NCBI GenBank assembly: GCA_963734955.1
Contig: CAVTJO010000011.1
Span: 434,001 to 498,000, forward strand
Reading direction: 5' to 3'
DNA length: 64,000 nt
Source of the DNA: UBA11986 sp963734955
GTDB taxonomy: Bacteria > Bacteroidota > Ignavibacteria > UBA10030 > UBA6906
The translations under genes were made by a program, and so were the position numbers. Under the pieces are notes generated by a model. The model saw only the letters and a program-made list of their open reading frames with translations, was not told the DNA's origin and did no database searches. Shown here piece after piece: positions 16,231 to 25,110 of this stretch (positions are counted from its first letter, which is position 1; each line of letters opens with the position of its first letter).

Positions 16231-17819
16231 CAGAACCTCACACTAAACTCGCCGAAGATCGAGTTGGATATTATTCCGTACCCGTCCAACCGGTCATAGC
16301 TTACCATCATGGACATCGTCCGTGTCAGGTTGAAGATCACATCCGTACCCATTGTGCGGCTCAAGTGTCTGTCGCCGTAATTCTTCAATGTATACGTGTT
16401 CTGCTGATACCGGAGGTTGACATCAGCAAAATCCATAATGTTCCTCTGGAGACCCAACCCATATCCATTGGAAGTGGAGTACTCGTTCGAGTTCAGATTG
16501 AAGTTCGATCGGAAATACACTCCACTTGAAAACACATTGGATACCCCAATAGTGGTATAGTTCGAGTACACGCTTGCAAAATTCGCTTCTGACGTCCGGG
16601 GAGAATAGGTGTTGGAAAGGGTGACTCCTCCCGGCAGGTACAGCGAAATAGTCGTACTCACCCCCGACCGCAATCGTGTTTCTTGAAGAGAATCGGGAAT
16701 GAACCGAGCCACGGAAAACGTGTAGAGAGGTCGCGACGCATCGGCGCCAATTCCCACTGTCAACAATTGCGTAACCCTGTAGTTTGCGTTGACGAACAAT
16801 GAGGTCAGCGTCGGCGACATCTTGAATGCTCCCTGGGACTCCGATCTCATATCAACCTCGGAGTATCCATAGATCTGAAACCCGCCTTGCGTATACATGG
16901 TGATATTCCCGCTGAGCACTTCTCTGTCTAACACGTTAAGGTAATATGTTCGTGCATATGCAGTCGAGATTGTGAGATTCGTCGAGTCTACAGGCTGCAC
17001 GCTGGCGAACACGGCAAATTTCTTATAGTCCGTCGAGACCCCATGTAACGTATAGCTTGGCTGGTACCCGAATGTCGTTCCAATGGTAACAATCCCGAGC
17101 TTCCGCGCAACGAGCGCGCCATCAATGTAGCCGATTGACGGTGCTGACATGGGAATGATTCTTCCCACCGATATGTCATTTGCACCATCATCATACTCAA
17201 GAGAGAGTCGATAAACTCGCGACTGGTTCAGCGCACTTCTGGAAAATGGGCTCGCGTTGCCGTAAGCCAGTGTGCGCATGTTCGAGTACACCTCGAATTT
17301 GAGGGGGATATCCGTGGATCGGGCACGCAGGTTCAACACGATGCCGGGCTGTGTGGTATTATACAGCTCATTATCGTACCTGTTCATATAATACTGTGCA
17401 CTGATGCGCCCCTGAACCTGAACCGGACCGGTCACCTGCGATTTGGTTTTGCCCGACATGCCCGGGAGCTGGCCTGACAGAGGCTTCGAATCGGATGTAG
17501 TTTTCGTGACGTCCGTTTTCTTGAGGGGGTCGATAACAACACTGGCAACCACCGCAGCACCCACCCGCACTTCCTGCTTGGACCTGACCACTCTGCAAAC
17601 GGAGGATTTCGAGCTGCACGCAAATGCCCGCAACATTGCGGTCGTGTCCGAACCTGACTTGACATACAAATTACATGAGTCCCTTACACCACTCTCCCAT
17701 CCCAGGGACGTGTACACCGTCCCGGCAGCGATATAGGTTACAGTCCCGGTAACCGTCTTCTCCTGTGCCAGCGCGATTTGTGAGAGCGCCAGCATCACGA
17801 CTATTCCTAATCCTTTCAT
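16230..17819 (-). CDS. Outer-membrane beta-barrel protein of the cytochrome operon
   Basis: 529 residues with a signal peptide ('GIVVMLALSQIALA-QE'), an N-terminal periplasmic domain (about 20-130) with three Cys, and from about residue 140 on alternating polar/hydrophobic strands rich in Tyr, Ser, Thr and Asn ending in Phe ('FGEFSVRF'), as expected of a beta-barrel recognised by the BAM complex. The ATG at 17819 follows a GGGGGG run and overlaps the stop of a small ORF (ATGA). No named family is recognised. Lying between multiheme cytochromes and a redox enzyme, it could be the sheath of a porin-cytochrome conduit, like MtrB by position but not by visible sequence (inference). Confidence 0.75.
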   Translation of the reverse strand: MKGLGIVVMLALSQIALAQEKTVTGTVTYIAAGTVYTSLGWESGVRDSCNLYVKSGSDTTAMLRAFACSSKSSVCRVVRSKQEVRVGAAVVASVVIDPLKKTDVTKTTSDSKPLSGQLPGMSGKTKSQVTGPVQVQGRISAQYYMNRYDNELYNTTQPGIVLNLRARSTDIPLKFEVYSNMRTLAYGNASPFSRSALNQSRVYRLSLEYDDGANDISVGRIIPMSAPSIGYIDGALVARKLGIVTIGTTFGYQPSYTLHGVSTDYKKFAVFASVQPVDSTNLTISTAYARTYYLNVLDREVLSGNITMYTQGGFQIYGYSEVDMRSESQGAFKMSPTLTSLFVNANYRVTQLLTVGIGADASRPLYTFSVARFIPDSLQETRLRSGVSTTISLYLPGGVTLSNTYSPRTSEANFASVYSNYTTIGVSNVFSSGVYFRSNFNLNSNEYSTSNGYGLGLQRNIMDFADVNLRYQQNTYTLKNYGDRHLSRTMGTDVIFNLTRTMSMMVSYDRLDGYGIISNSIFGEFSVRF

Positions 17820-17956
17820 TTGTTCCCCCCCATAAGAAGATAACATGCGGGACCATCGCAGTGACTATACCATCCACGCCGATCAACCTCGGCATGAGAA
17901 CTCCGACAAAAGCTGTCGCTCAAAGAAGGGAATTCTTCCTGCATTCTCATTGACAT
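17816..17956 (-). CDS. Small ORF (46 codons) between cytochrome and beta-barrel genes
   Basis: An ATG at 17956 follows a strong purine-rich site (AAGGAGG within 17974-17962) and the frame ends with a TGA overlapping the start of the beta-barrel gene (ATGA, 17816-17819). The 46-residue product has three Cys and two His in the order C-H-H-C-C ('FCRSSH' and 'YSHCDGPACY') and no membrane segment or signal peptide. Good ribosome site plus coupled stop favour a real gene or a leader peptide coupling translation of the barrel gene. No homology recognised. Confidence 0.45.
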   Translation of the reverse strand: MSMRMQEEFPSLSDSFCRSSHAEVDRRGWYSHCDGPACYLLMGGNK

Positions 17957-17981
17957 TATTGCCTTCTCCTCCTTGCACTGC

Positions 17982-19631
17982 TCATACGCTGCGGTGGCAC
18001 CCGTAACAGTTCTGCCCCTGATTGTGTGCATTCTGGTGGCATCCGGTCGTGCAACTCCATGCTCCAAGGTTGCCGATTGTCGTATGACACTGACTGCACT
18101 GTGTCCAGAGACCGAGATGACGACCCGAGTAGATCTTGAAGTATGCCGCATCATGGTTCATTGTGTTCGGCGTCCACACACTCGTGCTGTGGCATGTCGT
18201 GCATGTATGAGAGAACTGCTGCGTCACATGATTCGGGTTCGTCACCTGCTGGAAATCCGTCTGATGGCACTGGTAACAATCCGTATACACAAGCTGGTAG
18301 TTGCCATTCACGTGACACGACTGGCACTGTACTGATGTGTGAGCGCCGGTCAGCGGGAACCGTGTCGTGCTGTGATCGAATGTTGCACTCGTCCAGTTCG
18401 TCGTGGAGTGACATTGCGTGCAATCATGACTGAAGTTGCCTGCTACATGGTTCGGATTGGTTGCATTCGTGAAATCCGTCTGATGACACTGGTAGCAGTC
18501 GGTGTAAACAAGCTGATAGTTACCATTCACGTGACACGATTGACATTGGACCGCAACGTGAGCGCCGGTCAGCGGGAACCGTGTTGTGCTGTGATCGAAC
18601 GTTGCACTCGTCCAGTTCGTCGTCGAGTGACACTGGGTGCAATTATGACTGAAGTTGCCTGCTACATGGTTCGGATTGGTTGCGTTTGTGAAATCCGTCT
18701 GATGACACTGATAGCAATCCGTGTACACAAGCTGGTAGTTGCCATTCACGTGACACGACTGGCACTGGACGGCAACGTGCGCCCCCGTCAGTGGGAACCG
18801 GGTCGTGCTATGATTGAACGTCGCCGGGCTCCATCCCGTTGTCGAGTGGCACTGGGTACAATCATGACTGAAGTTTCCGCTGGTGTGGTTCGGGTTGCCC
18901 GCCTGCAGGAATTGTGCCTGGTGACACTGATAGCAATCGGTCGAGAGCTTCGTGAACTTGTTGCTCTCATGACATGCTCCGCACTGCGCAGTCTTGTGCG
19001 CCCCGGTAAGCGGAAAACCAGTCGAGGCATGATCAAAGCTCGTGCCCCACGAGAACGCAGTCATCTGGTGACACTGTGAGCAATCTGTCGAGAATTGTGC
19101 CATCACATGGTCCGGGTTCTTCGCCGTCTGAAAATCACTGCGATGGCACCCGATGCATGTCGTGGGCGTCCCGATGTATTCGTGCTGCGATGCGTTGGCG
19201 TGGCATGTCTGGCACGGCACAGTCAAATGTCTGCCCACCAGCGGGAATCTCGTCTGCTGATGTTTGTGGATCATTTCAGGCACCTGCCACGACTCAGTTG
19301 TGTGGCACTTGAGGCAGTTCATCCCCAGCTCGCTCCGATGAACATCGGTATGACAGGAAATGCAATTCGCATTCATCTTTGAAAACTTCAACTCTCGATG
19401 GCATGATTCGCATTTGACAGTTCTATGTTGACCGGTCAAAGCAAACCCTGTCGTTTCGTGTTTGAATGCCGGGTCACTCTTCATTTTCCAGGAGTTGGTT
19501 TCATGGCACGACTCGCACGGAACGGTAAAATTCCCATGCGGTGACACCTGAGCTGCCGCTATTCCGGAGATGAACATCGACAACACGATTGCTGCCCCTT
19601 TCCCTGGACTTCTCTTCCCCATCAACATCAT
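17982..19631 (-). CDS. Multiheme c-type cytochrome, about 21 CxxCH motifs
   Basis: About 549 residues: a signal peptide ('GAAIVLSMFISGIAAA-QVSPHG') then 21 CxxCH heme-binding motifs and one CX3CH ('CTTGCH') near the C-terminus. Residues to about 230 match the N-terminal part of the larger cytochrome upstream ('GTPTTCIGCH', 'RFPLVGRHLT'); the rest consists of four 73-residue triheme units and a C-terminal cap nearly identical to that of the larger protein. Extra His in 'NPNH', 'FSH', 'FDH' and 'TGAH' could serve as distal ligands, predicting mostly bis-His low-spin hemes. Start chosen at 19631 because AAGGGGG lies 5 bases upstream; other ATGs at 19649, 19628 and 19622 are possible. Periplasmic or surface electron carrier, third cytochrome gene of the operon. 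Confidence 0.92.
   Translation of the reverse strand: MMLMGKRSPGKGAAIVLSMFISGIAAAQVSPHGNFTVPCESCHETNSWKMKSDPAFKHETTGFALTGQHRTVKCESCHRELKFSKMNANCISCHTDVHRSELGMNCLKCHTTESWQVPEMIHKHQQTRFPLVGRHLTVPCQTCHANASQHEYIGTPTTCIGCHRSDFQTAKNPDHVMAQFSTDCSQCHQMTAFSWGTSFDHASTGFPLTGAHKTAQCGACHESNKFTKLSTDCYQCHQAQFLQAGNPNHTSGNFSHDCTQCHSTTGWSPATFNHSTTRFPLTGAHVAVQCQSCHVNGNYQLVYTDCYQCHQTDFTNATNPNHVAGNFSHNCTQCHSTTNWTSATFDHSTTRFPLTGAHVAVQCQSCHVNGNYQLVYTDCYQCHQTDFTNATNPNHVAGNFSHDCTQCHSTTNWTSATFDHSTTRFPLTGAHTSVQCQSCHVNGNYQLVYTDCYQCHQTDFQQVTNPNHVTQQFSHTCTTCHSTSVWTPNTMNHDAAYFKIYSGRHLGLWTQCSQCHTTIGNLGAWSCTTGCHQNAHNQGQNCYGCHRSV
18109..18985 (-). repeat. Four tandem 219-bp triheme-encoding units
   Basis: Four consecutive units of about 219 bp (73 codons) within the 21-heme gene. 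Each encodes three CxxCH motifs plus 'NPNH', 'F[SN]H', 'F[DN]H' and 'FPLTGAH' histidines. The middle units are almost identical to each other and to units of the neighbouring larger gene, so both genes drew on the same repeat pool. Boundaries are approximate. Confidence 0.85.
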
Positions 19632-19654
19632 TGCCGCCCCCTTCGACATGATCT

Positions 19655-22600
19655 CTATGCGTTCCGGTGGCAGCCGTAACAGTTCTGCCCCTGGTTGTGC
19701 GCAGTCTGGTGACAGCCTGTTGTACAACTCCATGCCCCAAGGTTACCGATCGTCGTGTGACACTGGCTACACTGTGTCCATCGCCCGAGATGATGACCCG
19801 AATAAATCCTGAAATATGCTGCATCATGGTTCATCGTGTTTGGCGTCCACACACTTGTACTGTGACACGTCGTGCAAGCATGGGAGAACTGCTGCGTCAC
19901 GTGGTTCGGATTAGTCACATTGTTGAAATCCGTTGCGTGACACTGATAGCAGTCCGTGTACACAAGCTGGTAGTTCCCATTCACGTGACACGACTGACAC
20001 TGCACCGATGTGTGTGCACCGGTTAGCGGGAACCGTGTTGTGCTGTGGTCGAATGTTGCACTCGTCCAGTTGGTCGTCGAGTGGCACTGGGTGCAATCGT
20101 GACTAAAGTTCCCCGCCACATGGTTGGGGTTTGTGGCATTGGTGAAATCCGTCTGATGACACTGATAGCAATCCGTGTACACAAGCTGGTAGTTGCCATT
20201 CACGTGACACGACTGGCACTGGACGGCCACGTGCGCCCCCGTCAGTGGGAAGCGTGTCGTGCTGTGATCGAACGTCGCACTCGTCCAGTTCGTCGTCGAG
20301 TGGCACTGTGTGCAATCATGACTGAAATTACCCGCCACATGGTTCGGATTGGTGGTCTGCTGGTACTCAGTTGCATGGCACTGGTAGCAATCCGTGTAGA
20401 CAAGCTGATAGTTCCCGTTCACGTGACACGACTGACAGGGTGTGGTTGTGTGAGTCCCCGTCAACGGGAAACGAGTCGTGCCATGGTTGAATGTCGATGG
20501 TTGCCAGACGGACGTCGAGTGGCACTGGGTACAATCATGACTGAAGTTCCCTGACACATGGTTGGGATTGGTCGCGTTGTTGAAATCCGTCTGATGGCAC
20601 TGGTAACAATCTGTGTACACCAACTGGTAGTTGCCATTCACATGACACGACTGGCACTGCACCGTCGTGTGTGCCCCGGTCAAGGGGAAGCGCGTCGTGC
20701 TGTGGTTGAACGTGGCCGGGCTCCAGCCTGTGGTTGTATGACACCCGGTACAATCATGACTGAAGTTCCCTGACACATGGTTGGGATTGGTCGCGTTGTT
20801 GAAATCCGTCTGATGGCACTGGTAACAATCCGTATACACCAATTGGTAGTTGCCATTCACATGACAGGATTGACAAGGTGTCGTTGTATGCACGCCCGTG
20901 AGGGGAAACCGGGTTGCACTGTGGCTGAATGTCGACGGCTGCCAGACGGTTGTAGAATGGCACTGGGTGCAGTCGTGACTAAAATTACCCGCTACGTGAT
21001 TCGGGTTGGTTGCCTGTTGGAATACGGTTGCATGGCACTGATAGCAATCCGTGTACACGAGCTGATAGTTGCCATTCGTGTGGCACGCCTGGCACTGAGT
21101 GGCCGTGTGAGCGCCGGTCAGTGGGAACCGTGTCGTGCTGTGGTCAAAGGTTGCACCGGTCCAGTTCGTTGTGGAGTGGCACTGGGTGCAATCATGACTG
21201 AAGTTCCCCGCCACATGGTTCGGGTTCGTCGTTTGCTGAAAGTCCGCTTGATGGCACTGGTAGCAATCCGTGTAGACCAACTGATAGTTTCCATTCACAT
21301 GGCACGACTGGCACGCCGTAGACGTGTGAGCCCCTGTGAGCGGAAAGCGTGTGGTGCTGTGATTAAACGTGGAGGTGTTCCAGTTCGTCGTCGAGTGACA
21401 CTGGCTACAATCATGGTTGAAGTTGCCAGCCACATGGTTCGGATTTGTCGTTTGCTGGAACTCTGTTGCATGACACTGGTAGCAGTTGTTGTACACGAGT
21501 TGGTAGTTCCCATTCGTATGGCAGGTCTGGCACTGTGTCGCAACATGCGCTCCTGTCAGCGGGAACCGCGTCGTACTGTGATCGAACGTTGCACCTGTCC
21601 AGTTCGTTGTCGAGTGACACTGGCTACAATCATGGTTGAAGCTGCCAGCCACATGGTTCGGGTTCGTCGTCTGCTGAAACTCCGTTGCATGGCATTGGTA
21701 GCAGTTGCTGTAAACCAGTTGGTAATTGCCATTCGTATGGCAGGTCTGGCATTGTGTCGCAACGTGCGCCCCCGTCAGCGGGAACCGCGTCGTACTGTGA
21801 TCGAACGTTGCACTTGTCCAGTTCGTCGTCGAGTGGCACTGGGTACAGTCATGATTGAAGTTGCCTGCCACATGGTTCGGGTTCGTCGTTTGCTGGAACT
21901 CCGTTGCATGGCATTGGTAGCAGTTGCTGTAAACCAGTTGGAAATTGCCATTCGTATGGCAGGCCTGGCACTGTGTCGCAACGTGCGCTCCTGTCAGCGG
22001 GAACCGCGTCGTACTGTGATCGAACGTTGCACTTGTCCAGTTCGTCGTCGAGTGGCACTGGGTACAGTCATGATTAAAGTTGCCTGCCACATGGTTCGGG
22101 TTCGTCGTTTGTTGGAACTCCGTTGCATGGCATTGATAGCAGTTGCTGTACACGAGCTGGTAGTTCCCATTCGTATGGCAGGTCTGGCACTGTGTCGCAA
22201 CATGCGCCCCCGTCAGCGGGAACCGTGTCGCGCTATGATCGAACGTTGCACTCGTCCAGTTCGTCGTCGAGTGGCACTGGGTACAGTCATGATTGAAGTT
22301 GCCTGCCACGTGGCTCGGATTCGCGGCCTGTTGGAAGTCAGTTTGATGACATTCCCAGCAGTTCGTATATACCAACTGGTAGTTCCCGTTCGTATGGCAC
22401 GACTGGCACTGAGTAGCGACATGGGCGCCAGTCAGTGGGAATCGTGTGGTGTTGTGGTTGAATGTTGCGTTCGTCCAGTTTGCCGTTGAGTGACACTGCG
22501 TGCAGTCATGATTAAAGTTGCCGGCGACGTGGTTCGGTGACTGCGCAGACGCAAACGTGTTTTGATGACAACTGAAACATTCAACCGAACGACCAGCGAA

Positions 22601-23476
22601 GATATTATCTCCATGGCAGTTTGAACACTGCAAAGAGGTGTGTGCACCGGTCAACGGGAAGCGTGTCAATGTGTTGTGGTCATACAGGACTCCCGTCCAT
22701 CGCGTGGGGGTGTGGCAGGTCTGACATTGCATGGAGAATCCTGCTGCAACGTGACTTGGATTGCTTGCCGCTGTAAATTCCGCACGGTGACAGGCATTGC
22801 ACTCGGTCGGCGTCCCCTTGAACCGCTCATTTTGATGGCATGATATGCAGGCCACAGACCTGTGGACTCCCGTCAGGGGAAACGCTGTCAGGTCGTGGTC
22901 GAAACTCTGTCCCCAATCAAACGCTGTAACACGATGGCACTTGGCGCATTCCGTCGAGAACCCTGCTGTGGAGTGCGCCGGGTTCTTGGTTGCCTGGAAA
23001 TCGACCCGGTGACACCCGATGCATGTCGTGGGCGTTCCCATGTACTGATGTGCCGACGCATTGGTGTGACATGATTCGCAGGTCAGTGTGAGATGCCTTC
23101 CCACAAGCGGGAAGCGTGTCTCCTGATGCCGTTGCCGCATATCAGGAATTTGCCATGATTGCGTTGTATGGCACCGCACACAGTTTTCCCCGAGTTCGCT
23201 CTTATGTACGTCGGTATGGCACGACAAACACTTCGCGCTCTGCGATGCGAACTTCAATCCCTCATGGCACGAAGCACAGTCCAGGGTCTTGTGCTGTCCA
23301 GTCAATGGGAAACCTGTTGCCTTATGGTCGAACACACCATCCTTCCTCATCTCCCACGAATCGGTGGCGTGGCATGTCTGGCAGTCAAATTTAATCGGAC
23401 CATGAGGCGACACCTGCGCAAATACAGTCGTCGTGGACATAATCGATAGAACTAGCGGAAGGAGTCGTCTACCCAT
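19655..23476 (-). CDS. Giant multiheme c-type cytochrome, about 51 CxxCH motifs in tandem triheme units
   Basis: 1273 residues with a signal peptide ('LLPLVLSIMSTTTVFA-QVSPHG') and, by my count, 51 CxxCH motifs plus one CX3CH ('CTTGCH') just before the last heme site. The first 13 motifs form a divergent N-terminal part; the next 36 form twelve 73-residue triheme units with the pattern CxxCH-x11-CxxCH-x20-CxxCH, with additional conserved His ('NPNH', 'FNH/FSH', 'FDH', 'TGAH') that could be the sixth ligands. The last motifs form a cap shared with the downstream cytochrome. The ATG at 23476 has AAGGAGGT five bases upstream and overlaps the previous gene's stop by 8 bases. Such a heme density (one per about 25 residues) implies a long heme chain; periplasm-spanning or surface location is inferred. 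Confidence 0.93.
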   Translation of the reverse strand: MGRRLLPLVLSIMSTTTVFAQVSPHGPIKFDCQTCHATDSWEMRKDGVFDHKATGFPLTGQHKTLDCASCHEGLKFASQSAKCLSCHTDVHKSELGENCVRCHTTQSWQIPDMRQRHQETRFPLVGRHLTLTCESCHTNASAHQYMGTPTTCIGCHRVDFQATKNPAHSTAGFSTECAKCHRVTAFDWGQSFDHDLTAFPLTGVHRSVACISCHQNERFKGTPTECNACHRAEFTAASNPSHVAAGFSMQCQTCHTPTRWTGVLYDHNTLTRFPLTGAHTSLQCSNCHGDNIFAGRSVECFSCHQNTFASAQSPNHVAGNFNHDCTQCHSTANWTNATFNHNTTRFPLTGAHVATQCQSCHTNGNYQLVYTNCWECHQTDFQQAANPSHVAGNFNHDCTQCHSTTNWTSATFDHSATRFPLTGAHVATQCQTCHTNGNYQLVYSNCYQCHATEFQQTTNPNHVAGNFNHDCTQCHSTTNWTSATFDHSTTRFPLTGAHVATQCQACHTNGNFQLVYSNCYQCHATEFQQTTNPNHVAGNFNHDCTQCHSTTNWTSATFDHSTTRFPLTGAHVATQCQTCHTNGNYQLVYSNCYQCHATEFQQTTNPNHVAGSFNHDCSQCHSTTNWTGATFDHSTTRFPLTGAHVATQCQTCHTNGNYQLVYNNCYQCHATEFQQTTNPNHVAGNFNHDCSQCHSTTNWNTSTFNHSTTRFPLTGAHTSTACQSCHVNGNYQLVYTDCYQCHQADFQQTTNPNHVAGNFSHDCTQCHSTTNWTGATFDHSTTRFPLTGAHTATQCQACHTNGNYQLVYTDCYQCHATVFQQATNPNHVAGNFSHDCTQCHSTTVWQPSTFSHSATRFPLTGVHTTTPCQSCHVNGNYQLVYTDCYQCHQTDFNNATNPNHVSGNFSHDCTGCHTTTGWSPATFNHSTTRFPLTGAHTTVQCQSCHVNGNYQLVYTDCYQCHQTDFNNATNPNHVSGNFSHDCTQCHSTSVWQPSTFNHGTTRFPLTGTHTTTPCQSCHVNGNYQLVYTDCYQCHATEYQQTTNPNHVAGNFSHDCTQCHSTTNWTSATFDHSTTRFPLTGAHVAVQCQSCHVNGNYQLVYTDCYQCHQTDFTNATNPNHVAGNFSHDCTQCHSTTNWTSATFDHSTTRFPLTGAHTSVQCQSCHVNGNYQLVYTDCYQCHATDFNNVTNPNHVTQQFSHACTTCHSTSVWTPNTMNHDAAYFRIYSGHHLGRWTQCSQCHTTIGNLGAWSCTTGCHQTAHNQGQNCYGCHRNA
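19783..22410 (-). repeat. Twelve tandem 219-bp triheme-encoding units
   Basis: Units recur every 219 bp exactly (for example the same phrase near 22203, 21984, 21765 and 21546). The units between about 21.5 and 22.3 kb are the most alike, nearly base for base; those nearer the 3' end differ in several places, with a second sub-type using 'VNGNYQLVYTD' in place of 'TNGNYQLVYSN'. The array stays in frame throughout. Copy number may vary between strains or be misassembled. Boundaries are approximate. Confidence 0.9.
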
Positions 23477-25097
23477 TATGTACCTCCTTCTGTCCATGAC
23501 AGGATTCGCACTTGGTCGACAGCGGCTTGAACCGCACAACACTCTTGCCGTTGATCAGCTCCTTCTTATGGCATGAACTACACGGCACTTTCTTATGTGC
23601 GCCGGTCAACGAGAACGAGCTCTGTGTTTCATGATCAAACACCAACGACGTCCAACTCTGCGATGTATGGCAGGGAGCGCACGACGTCGTTCCACGAACG
23701 GCAAATTGCTTCGCATGGGGCTCTTCGTGGCACCCCTCACACTTTGTTGGAGCGAGCTGATACTGCACGATGGTATTCTTGCCGGCGGGCTTGTGGCACC
23801 CTGCACACGCCACCGTTGTATGTTTGCCCACCAATGCAAAGGGCGTACGTGAGTGATCGAAGGATGTTCGTCTCCACTCCTCCGTTGCATGGCACTTCGT
23901 GCAGCCAGCCTCTCCCATCAGCACCTTGAACTGCCCTCCGTGAGGGTCCTTATGGCAAGGTTCACACTTGAGTGTCGCGAAATGGAACACGGAACGATCG
24001 GCAGCTGTAGCGTTGTGGCATCGAGCGCATGGTACTGCCCTGTGTGCACCGCGAAGCGGAAAGCGGGTTGCCTCGTGGCGTACAAGCGTAAACGTGGAGG
24101 GGCGATAGCCATCTTCAGTATGACACTTCGCGCAATCATTGTCGTACTTCGTCAGGAACTCTCCCAGATGATGGTCTGCGTGGCAATCGGTACACTTGTC
24201 ATGCGCCATTTTTAGTATCCGACCACTTGGGGATTTCACATCAGCCTTGTGGCATTGCTGGCATTTCACCTCCACATGCTTGCCGCGAAGTTTGAAGTTC
24301 GTGAGATCATGATTGAAGCGAGCTTCCTGCACCTCATGCCATCCCGTCGAAACGTGGCATGACGCGCAGCTCTGAGAAGAGAACTTTGCAGGATGATGCG
24401 AAGAGTGGCACGGGGTGCAATCCGCGAAACTCCTTGTGCCAAGAATCGATGTCTTCGAGACATTGCCAGCGGAGGGCTGGTTATGGCATTTGTCACACGC
24501 GACATCCTTATGCTTTCCTATCAATGCAAATTTTGTCCGGGAGTGATCGAAATTGGACGCGGGTTTCCAGGCCGTGGTCGTATGGCAGGAATTGCAGTCG
24601 GTGCCCAACGTACCCTTATGGTGATCCTCATGGCACGAAACACAGGCTTCGCTTAACCCCAGGATTGTTTTCACACCCTTCTTCGCTATCTCGGGATCTT
24701 TGATGAATTTTGCAGTATGACAGTCATTGCACCCCTTCGTCGTATGTTTTCCTGTCAACACGAATCCGGTCTTTGAGTGGTCGAACCGCGAGCGATCGAA
24801 CACAGTGATTTGTGCGTTTCGTCCCAGGTGCTCCTTATGACATGTCACACAGTTGTCCGCCGAAACTGCGAAGTGGTAGCCGTGTTTCAGGTCGAGCTCC
24901 TTTTTGATTTCCTTGTGACATGTCAGGCACTTTGTTCCGCTGATTTCCTTGCCCACCTCGTGGCAATCGGCGCAATGACTTATCCCTTCCAACTTTTGAT
25001 GCGCGCGGGCCAGTTCGCCCGGTGAGAATTGCGCGTGCGCAATCTCCACCTGGCAGGCAAGTGCTGCCACAAACAGCACCAGTAAACGCATCTGCAT
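23469..25097 (-). CDS. Multiheme c-type cytochrome, 20 CxxCH motifs
   Basis: 542 residues with a signal peptide ('LLVLFVAALACQVEIAHA-QF') and 20 CxxCH motifs, all canonical. The module 'F[DN]Hxx[TS]xFxLxGxHxxxxCxxCH' recurs about five times and is the same building block seen in the two larger cytochromes, but the units here are irregular in length and diverged, so this gene was not built by recent tandem duplication. Several 'HEDHH', 'SSHH', 'ADHH' clusters offer distal ligands. GAGGTAA stands about 11 bases before the ATG. First of three cytochrome genes, right after the inner-membrane proteins, so it may be the periplasmic acceptor from them (inference). Confidence 0.92.
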   Translation of the reverse strand: MQMRLLVLFVAALACQVEIAHAQFSPGELARAHQKLEGISHCADCHEVGKEISGTKCLTCHKEIKKELDLKHGYHFAVSADNCVTCHKEHLGRNAQITVFDRSRFDHSKTGFVLTGKHTTKGCNDCHTAKFIKDPEIAKKGVKTILGLSEACVSCHEDHHKGTLGTDCNSCHTTTAWKPASNFDHSRTKFALIGKHKDVACDKCHNQPSAGNVSKTSILGTRSFADCTPCHSSHHPAKFSSQSCASCHVSTGWHEVQEARFNHDLTNFKLRGKHVEVKCQQCHKADVKSPSGRILKMAHDKCTDCHADHHLGEFLTKYDNDCAKCHTEDGYRPSTFTLVRHEATRFPLRGAHRAVPCARCHNATAADRSVFHFATLKCEPCHKDPHGGQFKVLMGEAGCTKCHATEEWRRTSFDHSRTPFALVGKHTTVACAGCHKPAGKNTIVQYQLAPTKCEGCHEEPHAKQFAVRGTTSCAPCHTSQSWTSLVFDHETQSSFSLTGAHKKVPCSSCHKKELINGKSVVRFKPLSTKCESCHGQKEVHNG

Positions 25098-25110
25098 AAA
25101 GACAATTACC

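Noticed and set aside
20777..22489. A 570-codon plus-strand open frame opposite the giant cytochrome
   Set aside because: It is antisense to the 219-bp repeats; one stop-free unit repeated in register keeps the opposite frame open. Its product is a Cys/Arg/Met-rich repeat with no start site or family.
17982..23476. Regularly spaced repeats that could look like a CRISPR array
   Set aside because: The period is 219 bp, the repeats are in frame and encode heme motifs, and there are no short direct repeats with unique spacers.
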